Origin: Turbatrix aceti
Lineage: Eukaryota > Nematoda > Chromadorea > Rhabditida > Panagrolaimidae
Assembly (NCBI GenBank): GCA_963969345.1
Contig: OZ017769.1
Span: 7,815,725-7,879,724 of the forward strand
Reading direction: 5' to 3'
Length of the DNA: 64,000 nt
The position numbers and the translations under genes were made by a program. The notes under the pieces were generated by a model. It saw nothing but the letters and a program-made list of their open reading frames with translations, was not told the DNA's origin and searched no databases. This document shows, in pieces, positions 50,872 to 63,453 of the stretch. Within the stretch, counting starts at the first letter, position 1; each line of letters opens with the position of its first letter.

Positions 50872-51088
50872 ATTAAACTTTCTGGAGCCACGCAAAATAG
50901 TTGATTCATCCACCGTTTTTTTTAATTGGAACAAAAAAATATGTGCATAAACGAACAAAAAATGCATCCAGAATTTAAACTTTCTGGGGGCCACGCAAAA
51001 CAGTTGATTATTCATCCACCATTTTTTTAATTGGAACAAAAAAATATAAATATGAGCATCAACTCGCAAAAAAATGCTTCCAGAATTC
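50872..51088. repeat. Two-copy tandem duplication, period about 102 bases
   Basis: The block containing AAACTTTCTGG, CCACGCAAAA and TTGATT..TTCATCCACC followed by TTTAATTGGAACAAAAAAATA appears twice in direct orientation (from about 50872 and 50974). The copies differ by small substitutions and indels. A self-complementary stretch (GTGCGTGTATTT ... AAATACGCGCAC, 50831-50862) sits immediately before the first copy. Confidence 0.75.
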
Positions 51089-54000
51089 AATGCTTGCATC
51101 CAGAGAGAAAAAAACTGAGCCAATATTTGCTCAGGGTCAGGTCGGGCTTTTGCCTGAGGTGCAGGCGTCCGAAAGGTGAGAATACTCAAACACACCCTCT
51201 GCGCTCATGATTTACTTATCCCCAGCAACCGTTCGCTTGAGCCAGAGCCAGGTAGCGGAAGCCAGCCTAATCACACGTATCAGATGCAGCGCCGGGAGTT
51301 TTGGTAAACTTTGGAACAAACTTTGTCAGACGCGGGGGGGGGAACACAAAGAGTACGTATGTACATAAAAATAATAGACAGGTGAGCGCGCCGTAAAATA
51401 GATATTTAAAACGGAAAAACGGGAGCGAGACATGGATTAATCGAAAAAATTTGGAGATTAATGGCACGCCACAGGCATCGTGGAAACATGGAGTTCAATG
51501 GGGGCGATAAAAAATGATATACGTGGGTTTTGGAGAGTGGGTTGGGGGAAATTTAAAACAAAGGAAGCCGCTGGGGTGCGGGATCAATTGATCTGAAACA
51601 CACAAAAAAACAAAAGAAACCCCGACAAAATTCAGTTCTTCATGAGCTCATAAATTTTTGATTTATTCAATTATTTTGGGCAACATGTGTTCATGGAAAT
51701 CAATCAATCAATCACGAAAAACAAAGCAAAAACGCAACACTCGTCCGGCTGGCCCGGGCGGTAAGTGCGCAACGAATCCAATCCGGAAAAGTCGTCTGAA
51801 ACTCGTCATCCTTCCCGAGGTCGTCTGCAACACTCGCGCATGCATGAATTATAAGTATGTATGCTGCGGCAGGCATGGAAGCGATGAGCGCGAATAATTA
51901 CACACCCCGAAATGGTATGAACGCCTTGCTCTACATCTATCCATCCTGGTGTTGAACCACCCAAAACCCATGTGGATGGAGTTAATTATTGACCAGGTTT
52001 GGATGGAATGCGGAGGCGTCCGGCGTCGAGTAATTATCTATCCCGTCGTCAGCATATTTATCCCGAAATCATCATTTGGAAAAAAAACGATCGCGTTTGT
52101 AGTTCTACATACATGCCTGCATAGGAAAAGACAATTCACCGACGACCTGGAAGACGACTACGAAGACGGCGATTCATTCTATGCATACGATATAGAGTCA
52201 AGGCATGGCAGTCTATTCACACTGCCAACACCATCCCGGCAAACTGCCTGGGAGGGATAAATGCCGCGATAGAGCAAATAGCTGCCGGCCTGGAAACTGA
52301 ATAGAAACAACACGACACCGGTTTTTTTTCCTTCTCCCCGGCGCACTCACACTCACTCAGTGCCGAGAAAACAGGTTTATGTGCCATTAAGCGAGGACGG
52401 CGCTGCTAGTACTCGATCCGATCGATCGATCCATCGTCGGTGGCGGTGGCGGCGGCGGTGAGGCAACCAGCTGCGACCGAGCTCAGTCAGCTTGCAACGG
52501 CAAATCCGTTTCGCGCGAGAGCAGGAATATGTTCTTGTGCCAAAAAAAAGAATGATAAATATCTATGTAGCTTCTTGTTTGTTTTGTTTTCATGCCCCGC
52601 ACAAAAAAATGTTTATGAAAAATGACACAAAATCATAGAAAATGTCACATGCCCGACAGGACGTCGTGAATGAATCACTGCTGCTACTGCGCCGCTGAGC
52701 GATGCGACAACATGCGTGGTACACATGCATCAGCAGCCAGCCCCCGCTAACCACAACCCCAACCAACCCGTGGCCTGCCTCCTGCCTGTCTATCAGTTGT
52801 TGCATGCCCGTCGGCTGCGGACGAGGCCCAGGACAACGACGGGTCGTTGGGGGAAGAAAACGCATCCTCACGACTTTAAAATCCGAGGGATACCGAAGAT
52901 CTTTTAAAAGCCAGTTCATTCAGCTTTGGGGACGGATGAAAAAACATAGGTGTCAAAAAAACAGTGTTTTACCTGGTTTGAGACCCAGAAGCAGGAAGAG
53001 ATCCGGACAATCCCTGGAGAACCAGCCAGTCGCGTTTGTTGCACTTTGTTTGAGAGTGGCAAAAAAACTCACCAACAACCCCAACCCACCCCTACCGAAC
53101 CAACTACCATCAATTTTTGTTTGTAAAGTTTGTTTCAAGGACGATTTCCAGCGAAAAAAAATATTTTCTTTAACTACCTACCGCCTGTAAAATTCCATGA
53201 TTGTACACTCTCAAACGTGCTAGGCGAGAAAAAAAAATGAGAAAGATAGATAGAAGAGTGAAGAGTCATTCATGTCCGGTACAATAGTTTTCTATCTCGT
53301 TTCGACCCCCAATTCCGCCTTGTAGATTAGCAAGATAACGATGCGACGACGCAAACCGTTAGACAAATAAATAAATGCTACTCCGCCAAGGGCAACAGAG
53401 CTCCCCTCGAAAGTTGGTTGACAAAGTTGTCTTGAACTGATTTGATTTGATTTCTTTTGGGGGCGGGACATCGACCCTGGTAAATTCATAGAAATGAACT
53501 TTTGGACAAATCAGGGTTTTTTGATTGATTGTAATTGGAATGGAATGCGAGTGGGTTGCTAAAGAATGCCTGGAAGTATGGGAAAATTTTTGGGTAACAG
53601 AGAGTAATGTTTGGTCAAAATGAATCATGGTTTGGTTCAGCAGTAATCCCCAAACCCAAAACAAATCCCAAAACCAAGGATTAGCAAGTAATCAAACAAT
53701 TGCAATTGGCTTCTGGCAAATAAATGCCGCAATCCCAAATCAATCACCCGACGAACGAGCAAACGCACAAAACACGACGGCGCGCCATTTGTCTTGCCCG
53801 GCAGCCAAAAAACTCAACCGACTTCTTTGCTCTCAAATTGAAACACGCAAATCACGTCATTAACAATTATGTCTCCTGCCAGCGGACCGGAAGTGAGTGG
53901 CAGAGCGTAGACAATAGAGACAAAGAAGGACGGACTCATCGTTCCACTTCAGGGCCCGCAGCTTGGTCGAGAGTGGTCAGGGCGAAGCAAAAGCAAACTT

Positions 54001-57000
54001 TTGGCGCACAAATAGACCGCTTCCGCTGCAATTGACCCCAATTAAGCGTCCTAGCTGGCCGACTGGCTGGTCAGGGCAGGGCAGGGGACGAAGAAGCCCC
54101 GCAGCCAGGCCAAAGTCGGTCGTCGCAGTACTATGTACACATCAAAAGTCAGAACAGCAAAGGCAAAGGGCGACAGTTGCAAACAGGGGACATGTGGTGG
54201 TTAAGCAGCGCGTTAAACAAGAGGACACTGCCGCTTACTCTTCTGCCGGCCACTGACTGCCCTGGGTAAGGAAGGAAGGCACCAACAAGCTGCCATAGTT
54301 GCGTTGAACGACGGAGAAGGCGCCATTGTCGCCGTCAAGGCAAGCGGAGATGGATAGACAATAACGCATCGCTGCGAAACGCTATGGCCCTACTGAGTTG
54401 TCTGAGTCGTTCAGCGGCATCTATCACACACGCATGCCTCCCAACGGCACCAACAAGATTTTGGGCACTGTCTCGTCTTTTTTTTGTACTTTTGTTTGGC
54501 TCGCTTGCACGCGTCAAACTTCCTGACAACAAAAATGAACTGACAGATGGCACCGAAGCAGACGTGCCGTCGAGGAGGAGGCTCAAATCAATTGCTAGTC
54601 CAGACCAGACCAGTCAGGGCAGAACAGAGCAGATTGCACTACAAAAGCAGTCAATCCTCGGTCCTCGGCGACGTCGCTCAAGGACAAACGAACAAAAAAA
54701 ACAACGTGAAGAAACAAACGAAAACGAAAAAAATATTATAGTTGTCATTCTGGGGTCCATGCAAAGTGTCCGGTCGAAAAAAGTCGTTTGTCGTGTACGC
54801 ATACGTCTTACAGTTCAATCCGATTGGAAAGAGAAAGAAAGGCAAAGTCTCCTGAGCGTAAAAATAAAAACTACGACGGCGGAGACAAAAAAAATAAAAT
54901 CATCCACTGGCAAAAAAACAAAAAATACGAAAAGAGGCAGGAGGCAGGGTCGTTTGTCACCAAAAAAATGGGCTGGATGGGACGAAGACCAGAAAAACTG
55001 GAAAAAAATAACCCTGCAGAAAAAAACAACAAAAAAGGGAATAAATTGTCCGAGAAATTGCATCGAGCAAAAAAATAGAAAAAAAAAACGGTTGAAAGGC
55101 TCGCAAAGGCCAGAAAAAGGACGTAAATCATTTTTTTTTCATTTTTCTCCTCAGACTAAAGTGCGAAAGTAAACCATCCGTCAAACCGTAACCAAAATTA
55201 GATAAAGTTAGGGGAGTGCAAGAGGAGGGAAATGCATGCTGCCCAGGCCGTCTGCCTGGGAGGGGTGCGGCGAAGCTGTCAAATAAACTTTGACTTGGAG
55301 ATAATCTTTCTCCCGGAAAACAAAACACACAATCAAACAAACCCATTTGGTCACAGTCGGCGAGAAAAGCTTGCGCCGTCGATGGTAAATACACAAATAT
55401 GTACGCATTTTTGTAAATACGTATTAGGACACGGTTACGGTCAACTTTGAACTTTTGTTGTCATTAGGTTGCAAAAAGACAAAAAATTTAACCCAGAGGC
55501 AAAAAAAATTATGTATCTGGATCTTACAGTCCAAAAAAAAGAAAAGAAAAATTATTGTACACGCAATCAATCGAGCGAGTTTTAACTCAAAAAACAATAT
55601 CGGAAGAGCCGCAAAAAGATAGCGCAAACAAGATAACAACAGTCCACCGACAACCGTCAACCTTGAAACGAAAAACGAAAAACGAACGTAAACATGCATA
55701 TTACTACCCAAAAAAAGGTAGAAAACAATTTTTATGTGGTTTGATTGATTCATAGATGTTTTGCAGGGTGCAGACCCCATAAAAGGAACCGAGTCCAGTC
55801 CAAACAGGTTGATTCGAGCCACGTCGGTGAAAACAGGTAGAAATAAACGGAACACGCATCATTTGGCTCATTGGGAATCGAATCAAGAAATTTCTGGGTT
55901 TTAATGAGCAAAAAAATCACTTAAAAGTCGGCTTTGATTAAAGATGTAATTTCAACGCTCGAATTGACTAATCCGGGCAAAACGGGTTCGCAGCAAAAAA
56001 GTTGCAATTTAAATTGATCAGAGAAGGAATTTGATCAAAGACGCGTGTATCCATCGTCGCTCCGTTAAAAGGGGTACTGTTGCGACGAGATCAGCTAAAG
56101 AACAGCAGACGAGCTCTATCCCATCCCATATCCTCTTTCGCGTGCCTGTTGCGATCCGATCCGTGCCTCAGTTCCGTATACACAATTTTAAAAGAGTCTA
56201 AACAAACATTCTTCAAAAAATACATAAGTGAAAGCAGCTGCAGCTGCGAAATGGCACACAGGATCTTCCCGCGCCCGAATCGGATAGAATCAGCCAACAG
56301 CCAACAGTCGACGGTCGGTCGACGGCCACATGTCACCAAAATCAAGAATTAGGCAGGATACGGTGAGTCAGGGGTGCGCGAGCCTCTTTTTTGGAGGAAA
56401 AACACCCCAATGACCACGAACAACGGGTTGGGGTGGGGTGCGAGGCAAGTTATGATACACACGTGTCAGATCAGATTAACGTGATGCCCACGGTAAAAAA
56501 ACCCGATTAAATTGCCACGCAGGATAAATAGTGAAAAACTCTGACGCAGGGCTTTGCGGTTGCAAAAACACTGCTGATGTTAGATATTTATAATAAGTTG
56601 CGAAAATTTTTTTTTTAAATGGTATCGTAAAAGTACACGTGCGTAAGTAACTATATTTAGTTGCCGCACATTTAACGGATACGTTGGCGGGTGTTGGCGT
56701 GGACGTGCTCAATATGAGCATCCATCCCAACCCCCTCTACTCCACTCGACGTGTCAAACACACAATAATAAATCCATCGACAACGACGATGACGACGATG
56801 ACGACGATTCAAACAAGTGAACGAGAACACAAAACACTCGATTCCACGCTACTTACACCCCTCAAGTGTCAAGTGGACACCCCGTCCAAGAGGACCGGCC
56901 TTTTTTAAATTGAACAATTTCCAACGCGCGCGGAACTTGAGTTTTTGCGCGCTGATTGATGATGTACGTTCTTTCTCTGGGATCTGCGCTCACTCCGCGG

Positions 57001-57138
57001 ATGGGCGGCAATTAGTACATAAAATACATAAATACTCACATACATATTTCTCGCCTCTCCTCTTGTTCTCGCGATGCGATTCAACACGTTGTTGTTGTTG
57101 TATGTGGACTTGATCACACTTGACGACCTGGAGGAGAG

Positions 57139-57183
57139 CGGGTGCTACCACGAGGGAGACGCCTCCTTCGCGGTAGCACCCCG
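57139..57183. other. Strong short hairpin
   Basis: GGGTGCTACC (57140-57149) pairs with GGTAGCACCC (57172-57181). After one mismatch, CGAGGGAG (57151-57158) pairs with CTCCTTCG (57163-57170, one G-T pair) around a four-base loop. About 18 of 19 positions pair. It is shorter than a usual microRNA precursor and has no tRNA features, so its nature is unknown. Confidence 0.5.
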
Positions 57184-57415
57184 GACGACGAATAAACGGC
57201 ATTTATGATATTTCGTTGCGCGTTTATTTCGTTGTTTTATGTGTCTCCGGACGGAGTGGAATGCTTCAAAAACACAAAAGTTGCGAAAATGTCGCGGAGA
57301 CGGAGACGGAGACAAAGACTCGAAAACTGCCATCTACACCATTTTTCCCTTTTTCTAATTCAGCGCAAGGACGAAAACAGACACCTCGTTTTAAATGCCA
57401 GATGTTCCTCGATAG

Positions 57416-57954
57416 CAGAGTTGTTCAATTCGGCCATTTTCAGCGCTCGCTCTGCTCGCGCTCTTTGAGCAATTCAATTTTCCGTGCTCGCTCTGCTCAT
57501 GCTCTTTGAGTTTCTAAAATTTTCGCGCTCGCTCCGCTCGCGCTCTTTTATTCTCAGATCCTCTGCTCTTGCTCTGCTCACGCTCGTGAGTTGAGCAGGA
57601 GCGAGCAATGAGCAAACATGGCTCACACATAAAAATGTGAATTTTGAGCCAAAATTCAGTTCCTCACTAAAAGAAAGACCGTATACTCCTTCGAGATACC
57701 CCCAACATCGTGTTTTTGGTCGAAATTACCAGTATTTTAGTATTTGTAGCACTAAATTTATAGTGAGCAGTGCTCATTTTAAAAATTTCTCTTGCTCGCT
57801 CTGCTCGCGCTCTTTGAGCAATTCAATTTTTCGTGCTCGCTCTGCTCATGCTCATTGAGCACTCCAATTTTTCGCGCTCGCTCCGCTCGCGCTCGTGAGC
57901 TGAGCAGGAGCGAGCAGTGAGCAGGAGCAATTTGGTGAGCATCGAACAACTCTG
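57416..57954. mobile_element. Non-autonomous hAT-type transposon (MITE), copy 2
   Basis: This 539-base copy of the element at 13674-14213 is in the same orientation, with the same CAGAGTTGTTC inverted ends. Its perfect target duplication is a different 8-mer, CTCGATAG (57408-57415 and 57955-57962). Different duplications prove independent insertions rather than a segmental duplication. The low divergence between copies suggests recent activity driven by an autonomous hAT transposase elsewhere in the genome. Confidence 0.88.
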
Positions 57955-60175
57955 CTCGATAGTCCTCCTCCTCCTCTGGCAAGGTGGAGACAAAACCTGG
58001 ACAGCGCAGGTCGGTCGGGTCGTAAATAACCACTGCCAACAGAAAAAGGGAGCTTGGCAGTCGTAAAAAATTCTGAATGGTCAATTAGTGCGCCTGGACT
58101 GCTGCCACGAATTTTGAAAAACTCCAGAGGCGGGTGCCGTGCCCGTGAATCATCCAGACGACACGCAACGACAACAAAAACAACACTCAGACTCTGTTTG
58201 ACCAAAATAGCGTCGTCGTTGGGGAAGTACGTACGCCACCAGCCAGCCAACCCGGTGATGAGGCGCGAAGAGAGCGCGAAGAGAGACTATAGTAACTCTA
58301 GCCCTGGAGACCAAAAAATTCAATTAGCAGAGCAGCAAAGTAAGAAAGTAAGAAAAAAAGAGGGGTAGATGTGCGCCAGTTGGGTAGAATGCTTATCCGG
58401 TTGTTATTGCCCCCTGGCTGGTGACGCTGGCGTTGGCTGGCAGCGTCAAAGCTGTGAATGAATGCCCCGACAGGCTGCAAGGCTGGCAGGCTGGCAGCAA
58501 GGCCGCGAGGTTTTATTAAAGCGGGTCCAAGGAAGACAAAAAAGCTCTCCGACGAACAAGGCGTCACTCAGAGAACTAAAAATCCTACGACCTCCAACAA
58601 AAAATATTTTCAGCGCAAAATTGGACGCTGAGTGCAGCGCTGCGTGAAAAACAACGGCACTTCACGCTCGCTAGGTGCGGGGAGGCGACTTGGTCGTGTC
58701 CCGGAGCTACAAACGAACAAGGCTCCTTTTTTCGTAGCCGAAGAAGCCTTGTGTGCCGTTTGAAAAAGAAAACAGCAAGCGGAGACACGCGTGCGCAGAG
58801 AGAGAGAGCTACTAGCTAGCTGCCAAGACAACTAACTGCCCACGAGCGAACAAGAGCAAGAACAAGAACAAGAACAGGAGAAGCGAGAGTGAAAGCCCTC
58901 CCGCGACGGACGCACGCCGCCTGGAGGGGAGAAGGGGGTGGCATCTGGGCGACTATAGTCTCGCTATAGTCTGCATCATTCCCCCCCTCAGAATACCTCT
59001 TTTGGCAGCCGGCCAGGGTGGAGGACCCGTCGGCTGGCCCGCGGGCGGGGGGTGGGATGGATAATGCGCGAAAATGTATGCCCTGTCCGGCCGGTTATGC
59101 AAATGAATTAGCTCCATGCCATGCCCGGCAGGCGCTCGACTCGACTCGACGGGTGCGCGATTTCGTGTCCGGTCAATTGGTTCGACGATGAAAAAGCAGC
59201 ACTCTTCGCACATCTTTGCGACGACGACGAAAAGGAAGGAAGAAATTAGGGGGACGGGGGAGATCAAAGCCAGCCGCCGCTTCTTTTGGTGCAAACTGGC
59301 GATGGAGATGGCGCATTACGATTTGTAATTAATTTCAGGTGGCTCTTCATGCGCGATGCTGTTGTTTATCACCGTTACCCTTACTAAACATCGGCTTCTG
59401 AAAAGCACATTTTAAAAAAATGCCGCCGGAGATCAGATGATTTCAGAAAAAGCGCATAGATTTTCAAACGAAGATGAAAAGAACGTCAGTCAAAAATTTA
59501 CCGATCCGTGGATTGCGGATTGTGGCACAGCATGCGGTCCCTAACACCCTATCGGGCTGTTTATAATTCATTTCTGTCTAAAAAAATTGTTTTTTACGGC
59601 CGCAAACAAATATTTCTGCGGCTTCCCGCAGGTGTGTTTCGTTTATTCTACGTTTGCTGATGTCTACGTCAAATCAAGGATAGTCCTGCATTTTTAATAA
59701 GAAGATGCAACTTTTTTTTCACAAAAAAAAAACGAACGTCACCTGGGCATTCAAACTCGTTTGCTAACTAACCGTAAGCAGTCTGTCTATCGTAGCCAGG
59801 AAGAGACAAAAGTTTACGTTTATTAATTCATGTTCGTTCGCGAACATTTATTTCGAAATAAATTTAAGAAAAATCCTCGAAGAAAATGCTTACATAAATT
59901 TTTTGGATAAATGAAACCAAAAAAAAAATTCGGAAAAATCGATGTTATGTATTTGACAAAAAATGGCACCTAACATTTATCAAATTCAGCCATGAAAAAG
60001 CCATCTAAAAATAAAAAAAACGTGGACAACTCGAAATTACGTTTTTATACTCCGGGAAACAAAATTCTGCATAAAAAAATAATTTGTTCAATTTTCGTTC
60101 GCGAACACGGTCGAACTTGTTCGTAGTCGTACAGAAACAAAAAAACGGTCGTTCATCCCCTTCCGGATAGTGCAT

Positions 60176-60402
60176 CAAGGTGACGAAATCTCCCGGGAGA
60201 TTGCAACCCAGGAGAAAATTTCCGAAAATTCAAAAAAATTTAAAAAAATAGCAACATAAAAATCACAACAAACGGTTCTGTTTTGTTAACAGCGATTTAT
60301 AAAAACACGGTTTTTACATTATTTGTTCCACTATTTCCGGTATAATCATTTTAAAATTTCCCGGGAGAATCCCCGGAAAAATTCTCCCGCTTCGCCACCC
60401 TG
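60176..60402. mobile_element. Candidate decayed MITE
   Basis: The left end CAAGGTGACGAA and the inverted right end CAGGGTGGCGAA match at 10 of 12 positions. Both are followed by CGGGAGA-type sequence. The flanking octamers TAGTGCAT and TCGTACAC agree at 5 of 8 positions, as an eroded hAT duplication might. The 227-base interior is A/T-rich with CCCGGG palindromes and no coding capacity. It lies between the Acinus poly(A) signal and the gene desert. It could still be chance similarity. Confidence 0.45.
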
Positions 60403-60440
60403 TCGTACACCTCCCCCTCATTGCCACCGAGTCATCAGAC

Positions 60441-60446
60441 TTTATT
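60441..60446 (-). terminator. Candidate poly(A) signal of the Acinus gene
   Basis: Minus-strand AATAAA (tttatt on the plus strand) about 460 bases past the Acinus stop codon; the nearest consensus signal seen. Confidence 0.5.
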
Positions 60447-60908
60447 CTCTTCGACAAGTCAATAACAACGATAATAAAAATCAAATTGCCGAAAAAAAGT
60501 AGCAAATTTCGATGACTGAGACATCCATCCATAATTTAGGGTAAAACAAGAAGAGTAAAAAAAACAACCAAAAACAGCAGAGTTGCTTCGCTATGAGGAG
60601 CAACTGCGCATCATCTTCAGACTGAATCCAGCAGAATCTTTTGTGGGAACTGAAAACAGTCTCAGGTAGAGTAGACGACAAAGAAGGAGTCTCCTCAGGT
60701 CGGAAGAATCTCTCCCGCTCGAAGACTGGACAACAACGACGCCGCCTGCCGAGGAGAAGAAGAGAAAATGAGCTGAAGACAGGTGGGATTGGGGGAGGAG
60801 AAACACGAAAAAGCGTACTAGAAAAAAAGGGAAGAAAAAATGAGGTGGAAAAAGAAGGCAGAAAAAGTAAAAGCAAGATCAAAAAGGATTACACTGCTCT
60901 GTGCTTGC

Positions 60909-63453
60909 TCAGCGACGACGAACAGGCGATGGCGATCGTCTGCGGGCCGGAGGCGACGACGAGACGCTTCGCCTCCGCTTGGGCGATGGTGATGGCGAGA
61001 TTCGACGACCCCCACCACCACCACGACGGGGAGAGGGACTTCGGCGACGGCGTGGAGGAGGACTGGGAGTCGACACTCGACGACGACGCGCGGGCTGAGG
61101 GCTCTGTCGACGACGGTCCCGGTCGCGAGGCGGGGGAGAGCGTCGACGGGGCGCAGACGGAGGAGAGGCCTCGCGACGACGCTTTGGAATCGGGGATGCA
61201 CCACGGAGAGGGGGTGATCGTCGCCTGCGAGGTTCGTCGGCAGCGATGAGCGAAGTCGCGGGTTTCTGGGTCTTCAGGCGCTCAGCTTCCATCTTGGCGG
61301 CCTGAAAATGGACAGTAAAGTATACTAAGAAAAAAAACAAGTCCGTTTTTGCTAAACTAACGACTTTGTTTAAAAAACCGACGATTTTGTTCGAAAAACA
61401 AACTTAAAAACAGTTTTTCTAACACAATCGTGTTTTTTTAGCTAACGAGGCAAAAAACTCACTTCTTCGTCGCTCAAGGGGAGATAGTAGATAAAAGGCT
61501 CCGTCGCAGTTTTCCGGAAAAGGTCTTCGATGGCTTTGGTTTCGTAGTCGCGGACTTTCTCCTTCTTTGGTTTCTTTACGACGACTTCGTCTTCGCTCTT
61601 GGACGGCAGGCGTTGATCCACGGCACCAGCAGGGGTTGAGGAGGCCGCTTCTTCGGCAGGCGAGACGTTCGCTGCGGCTTCGGAGGCGTAGGCAAGCTCG
61701 ACTTTGATCACGGGCTCTGGTTTGACGACGGGTTTGGGGGTCTCCGCAGCGTCAAACTTAAAAAAAACATAAAAATTAGACTGAAAAATCCAAAAAGCTA
61801 GCAAACCTCTTCCTGAGTCGAAAACTCGGTCTGGAGCAGAACATCTGTACCCACGGGCCACTTGACATTCGAGAGACCATCACGAGCCTTTGTTGCTTCT
61901 TCCACCGTCGCAAACTGTAAAAAAAGTACCGTAATGGACGTTTAAAAACCTCAGAAAAAAAACTCACCGAAACAATAACCTTAGAGCGAAGATTGTCGAT
62001 CCAGAACAGGCCTAACGATCCAAACTTACCTAAAATGCTCTTCAAACTCTGAACTGTATATGGGCGCCGTAGACCCGTGATTCGAACGAAGTTGGAGGGT
62101 TCATGCTTCGCTGGCACCAGGGAACCAACGCGAATCAGGCCCTCGGGTGTTTCTTCTTCGACCGGGGCAGCTGGCTTGGCTTCTTCGCCCTTTGACCTTC
62201 GGCCGCTGACGACGTAGAGTACCTCGTCGGGCTTTGAATCGGTTTCTGGAAATAAATAAAGCAGTGAAAAACTTAAAAACAAAAAATACGAAAAAAATAA
62301 ATGAAAAAAAATACTTACCGCTCGGTTCCTCCGTGCTTTTCTTAGCGACCGTAGCGGGAACGACTTCTTTGGACTTGTCAACCCCAGTGTCGTCGTCAAA
62401 ATCGAGTTCCTCAGTCGTCACATCCGATTGCTTGACTGCCGAAACGGGTGTGGTGGTGGCTGCAGCAACTTTGGGCGTGGACGGGGGATCGTCTTCTTCG
62501 CTCTCGGCTCTGAAAAACATAAAAAATCAAATAAAACAAAAATATAGTGAAACAAAAAAAATAAAAACTCACCCAGAAATCCTCTCAACTTCCGGTTCGT
62601 CTTCGCGCACGATAGAACCGGCAACAGGCACCTCAGATGGCTGTTCGACAGGTGCTTCTTTTGATTCTGACTCGACGACAGCAGGAGTGGGAGCGGGAGC
62701 AGGAGGAGTGTCCTGGACGACTTCTTTGGTTGTTTCGGCTTCTTTGGGTTCGGGGACCTGCTTTTCTTCTTCCGGCAGCTTCTGTTCCTTTTTCTCGCTC
62801 ACCTCGGATTTTTCAGCAACAATTTCTGCGGGTTTTGGCTCGGGCAGACTGGTCTCCGGCTGTTCAGTCTCCACAGCGTCAACGACCTGCTCGGTAGGCT
62901 TCTCGATCGGAGTTTCCTCGGTCGCAGGCGACGCGGAATCCGATGCAGCAGACTGTTCGGCCTGGCTATCTGATTGGGTAGGAGTGTCCGCGGTAGAAAG
63001 TACGACATTTTCGTTGATCTCGCCAGTTCCGTTCTTCGTTGGTGAGTCTACAAAAAAACGCAACAATAATTTTTGACCACAATTTTTAAAAAAAAATCGG
63101 AAAAAAAAAACGTCCCGCCACGAAAAAATAATAAAACCCAAAATTAAAAACGTACTGTTAAGCATCTGCTGCTGAACTGAGCGGTACATCTCGACCAGAT
63201 CGACGTTATGGGCCTTCTGAAGACAAAATGCGTTAAACAAAGCCAAAAAAAAGGAAAAACGAACCGTTGGACTTGCCTCAGCCGAGGAAGATTCTGTGAC
63301 AGGCTCATCCTGTATGAAGGAACGCAGGCGCTCCACCAAGGCGCTTTTGAGGCCAGTCTTTGAGAGACCACGCTTCTGCAGCTCCTCCCGAAGTTCGGTC
63401 ACCTTGAGGTCACCAATCGCGCGGCCATCGATCGTTGGTTCGTTATCAGCCAT
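60909..63453 (-). CDS. ACIN1: Acinus (apoptotic chromatin condensation inducer; ASAP/EJC component)
   Basis: Nuclear splicing-associated protein that with RNPS1 and SAP18 forms the ASAP complex on the exon junction complex (family knowledge). Eight exons, high to low: 63453-63277, 63216-63156, 63047-62573, 62509-62319, 62245-61968, 61914-61807, 61756-61463, 61301-60909; they join in frame to 658 residues. A SAP DNA-binding domain lies at about 12-46 (LKVTELREELQKRGLSKTGL). A long acidic Pro/Glu/Val-rich region follows. Next is the Acinus RRM-like domain at about 350-430 (NFVRITGLRRPYTVQSLKSIL). The RNPS1-SAP18-binding motif lies at about 505-528 (DLFRKTATEPFIYYLPLSDE). The end is an Arg-Ser/Arg-Pro tail. 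Intron 1 appears to use a GC donor (GAG|GCAAGT); the alternative ACG|GTTCGT would add four residues. The start is the ATG directly before the SAP domain. Confidence 0.92.

Larger units (their letters stand above)
44482..60175. other. Gene desert upstream of the 4.1 start codon
   Basis: About 15.7 kb has no exon that I can support on either strand. Open frames here are short, or A-rich and of low complexity. The stretch holds one hAT MITE (57416-57954), a short tandem duplication near 50.9-51.1 kb, a strong hairpin at 57139-57183 and many A/T runs. Donor-like signals on the minus strand (for example near 50620 and 56853) could mark untranslated first exons of the 4.1 gene, but none could be tied to an acceptor. 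The likeliest content is the promoter, 5' untranslated exons and enhancers of the 4.1 gene. Confidence 0.5.

Noticed and set aside
54384..55172. 262-codon plus-strand open frame
   Set aside because: Composition is driven by A-runs (Lys/Arg/Thr), with no domain, no splice context and no start context; looks like chance in A-rich DNA.
44482..60400. tRNA or rRNA genes in the gene desert
   Set aside because: No cloverleaf with GTTCRA-type T-loop and no rRNA-like sequence was seen on reading both strands; this was not a computed scan.
60641..61249. 202-codon plus-strand open frame over the Acinus tail
   Set aside because: It is the complement of the Arg-Ser-rich coding repeat of the last Acinus exon.
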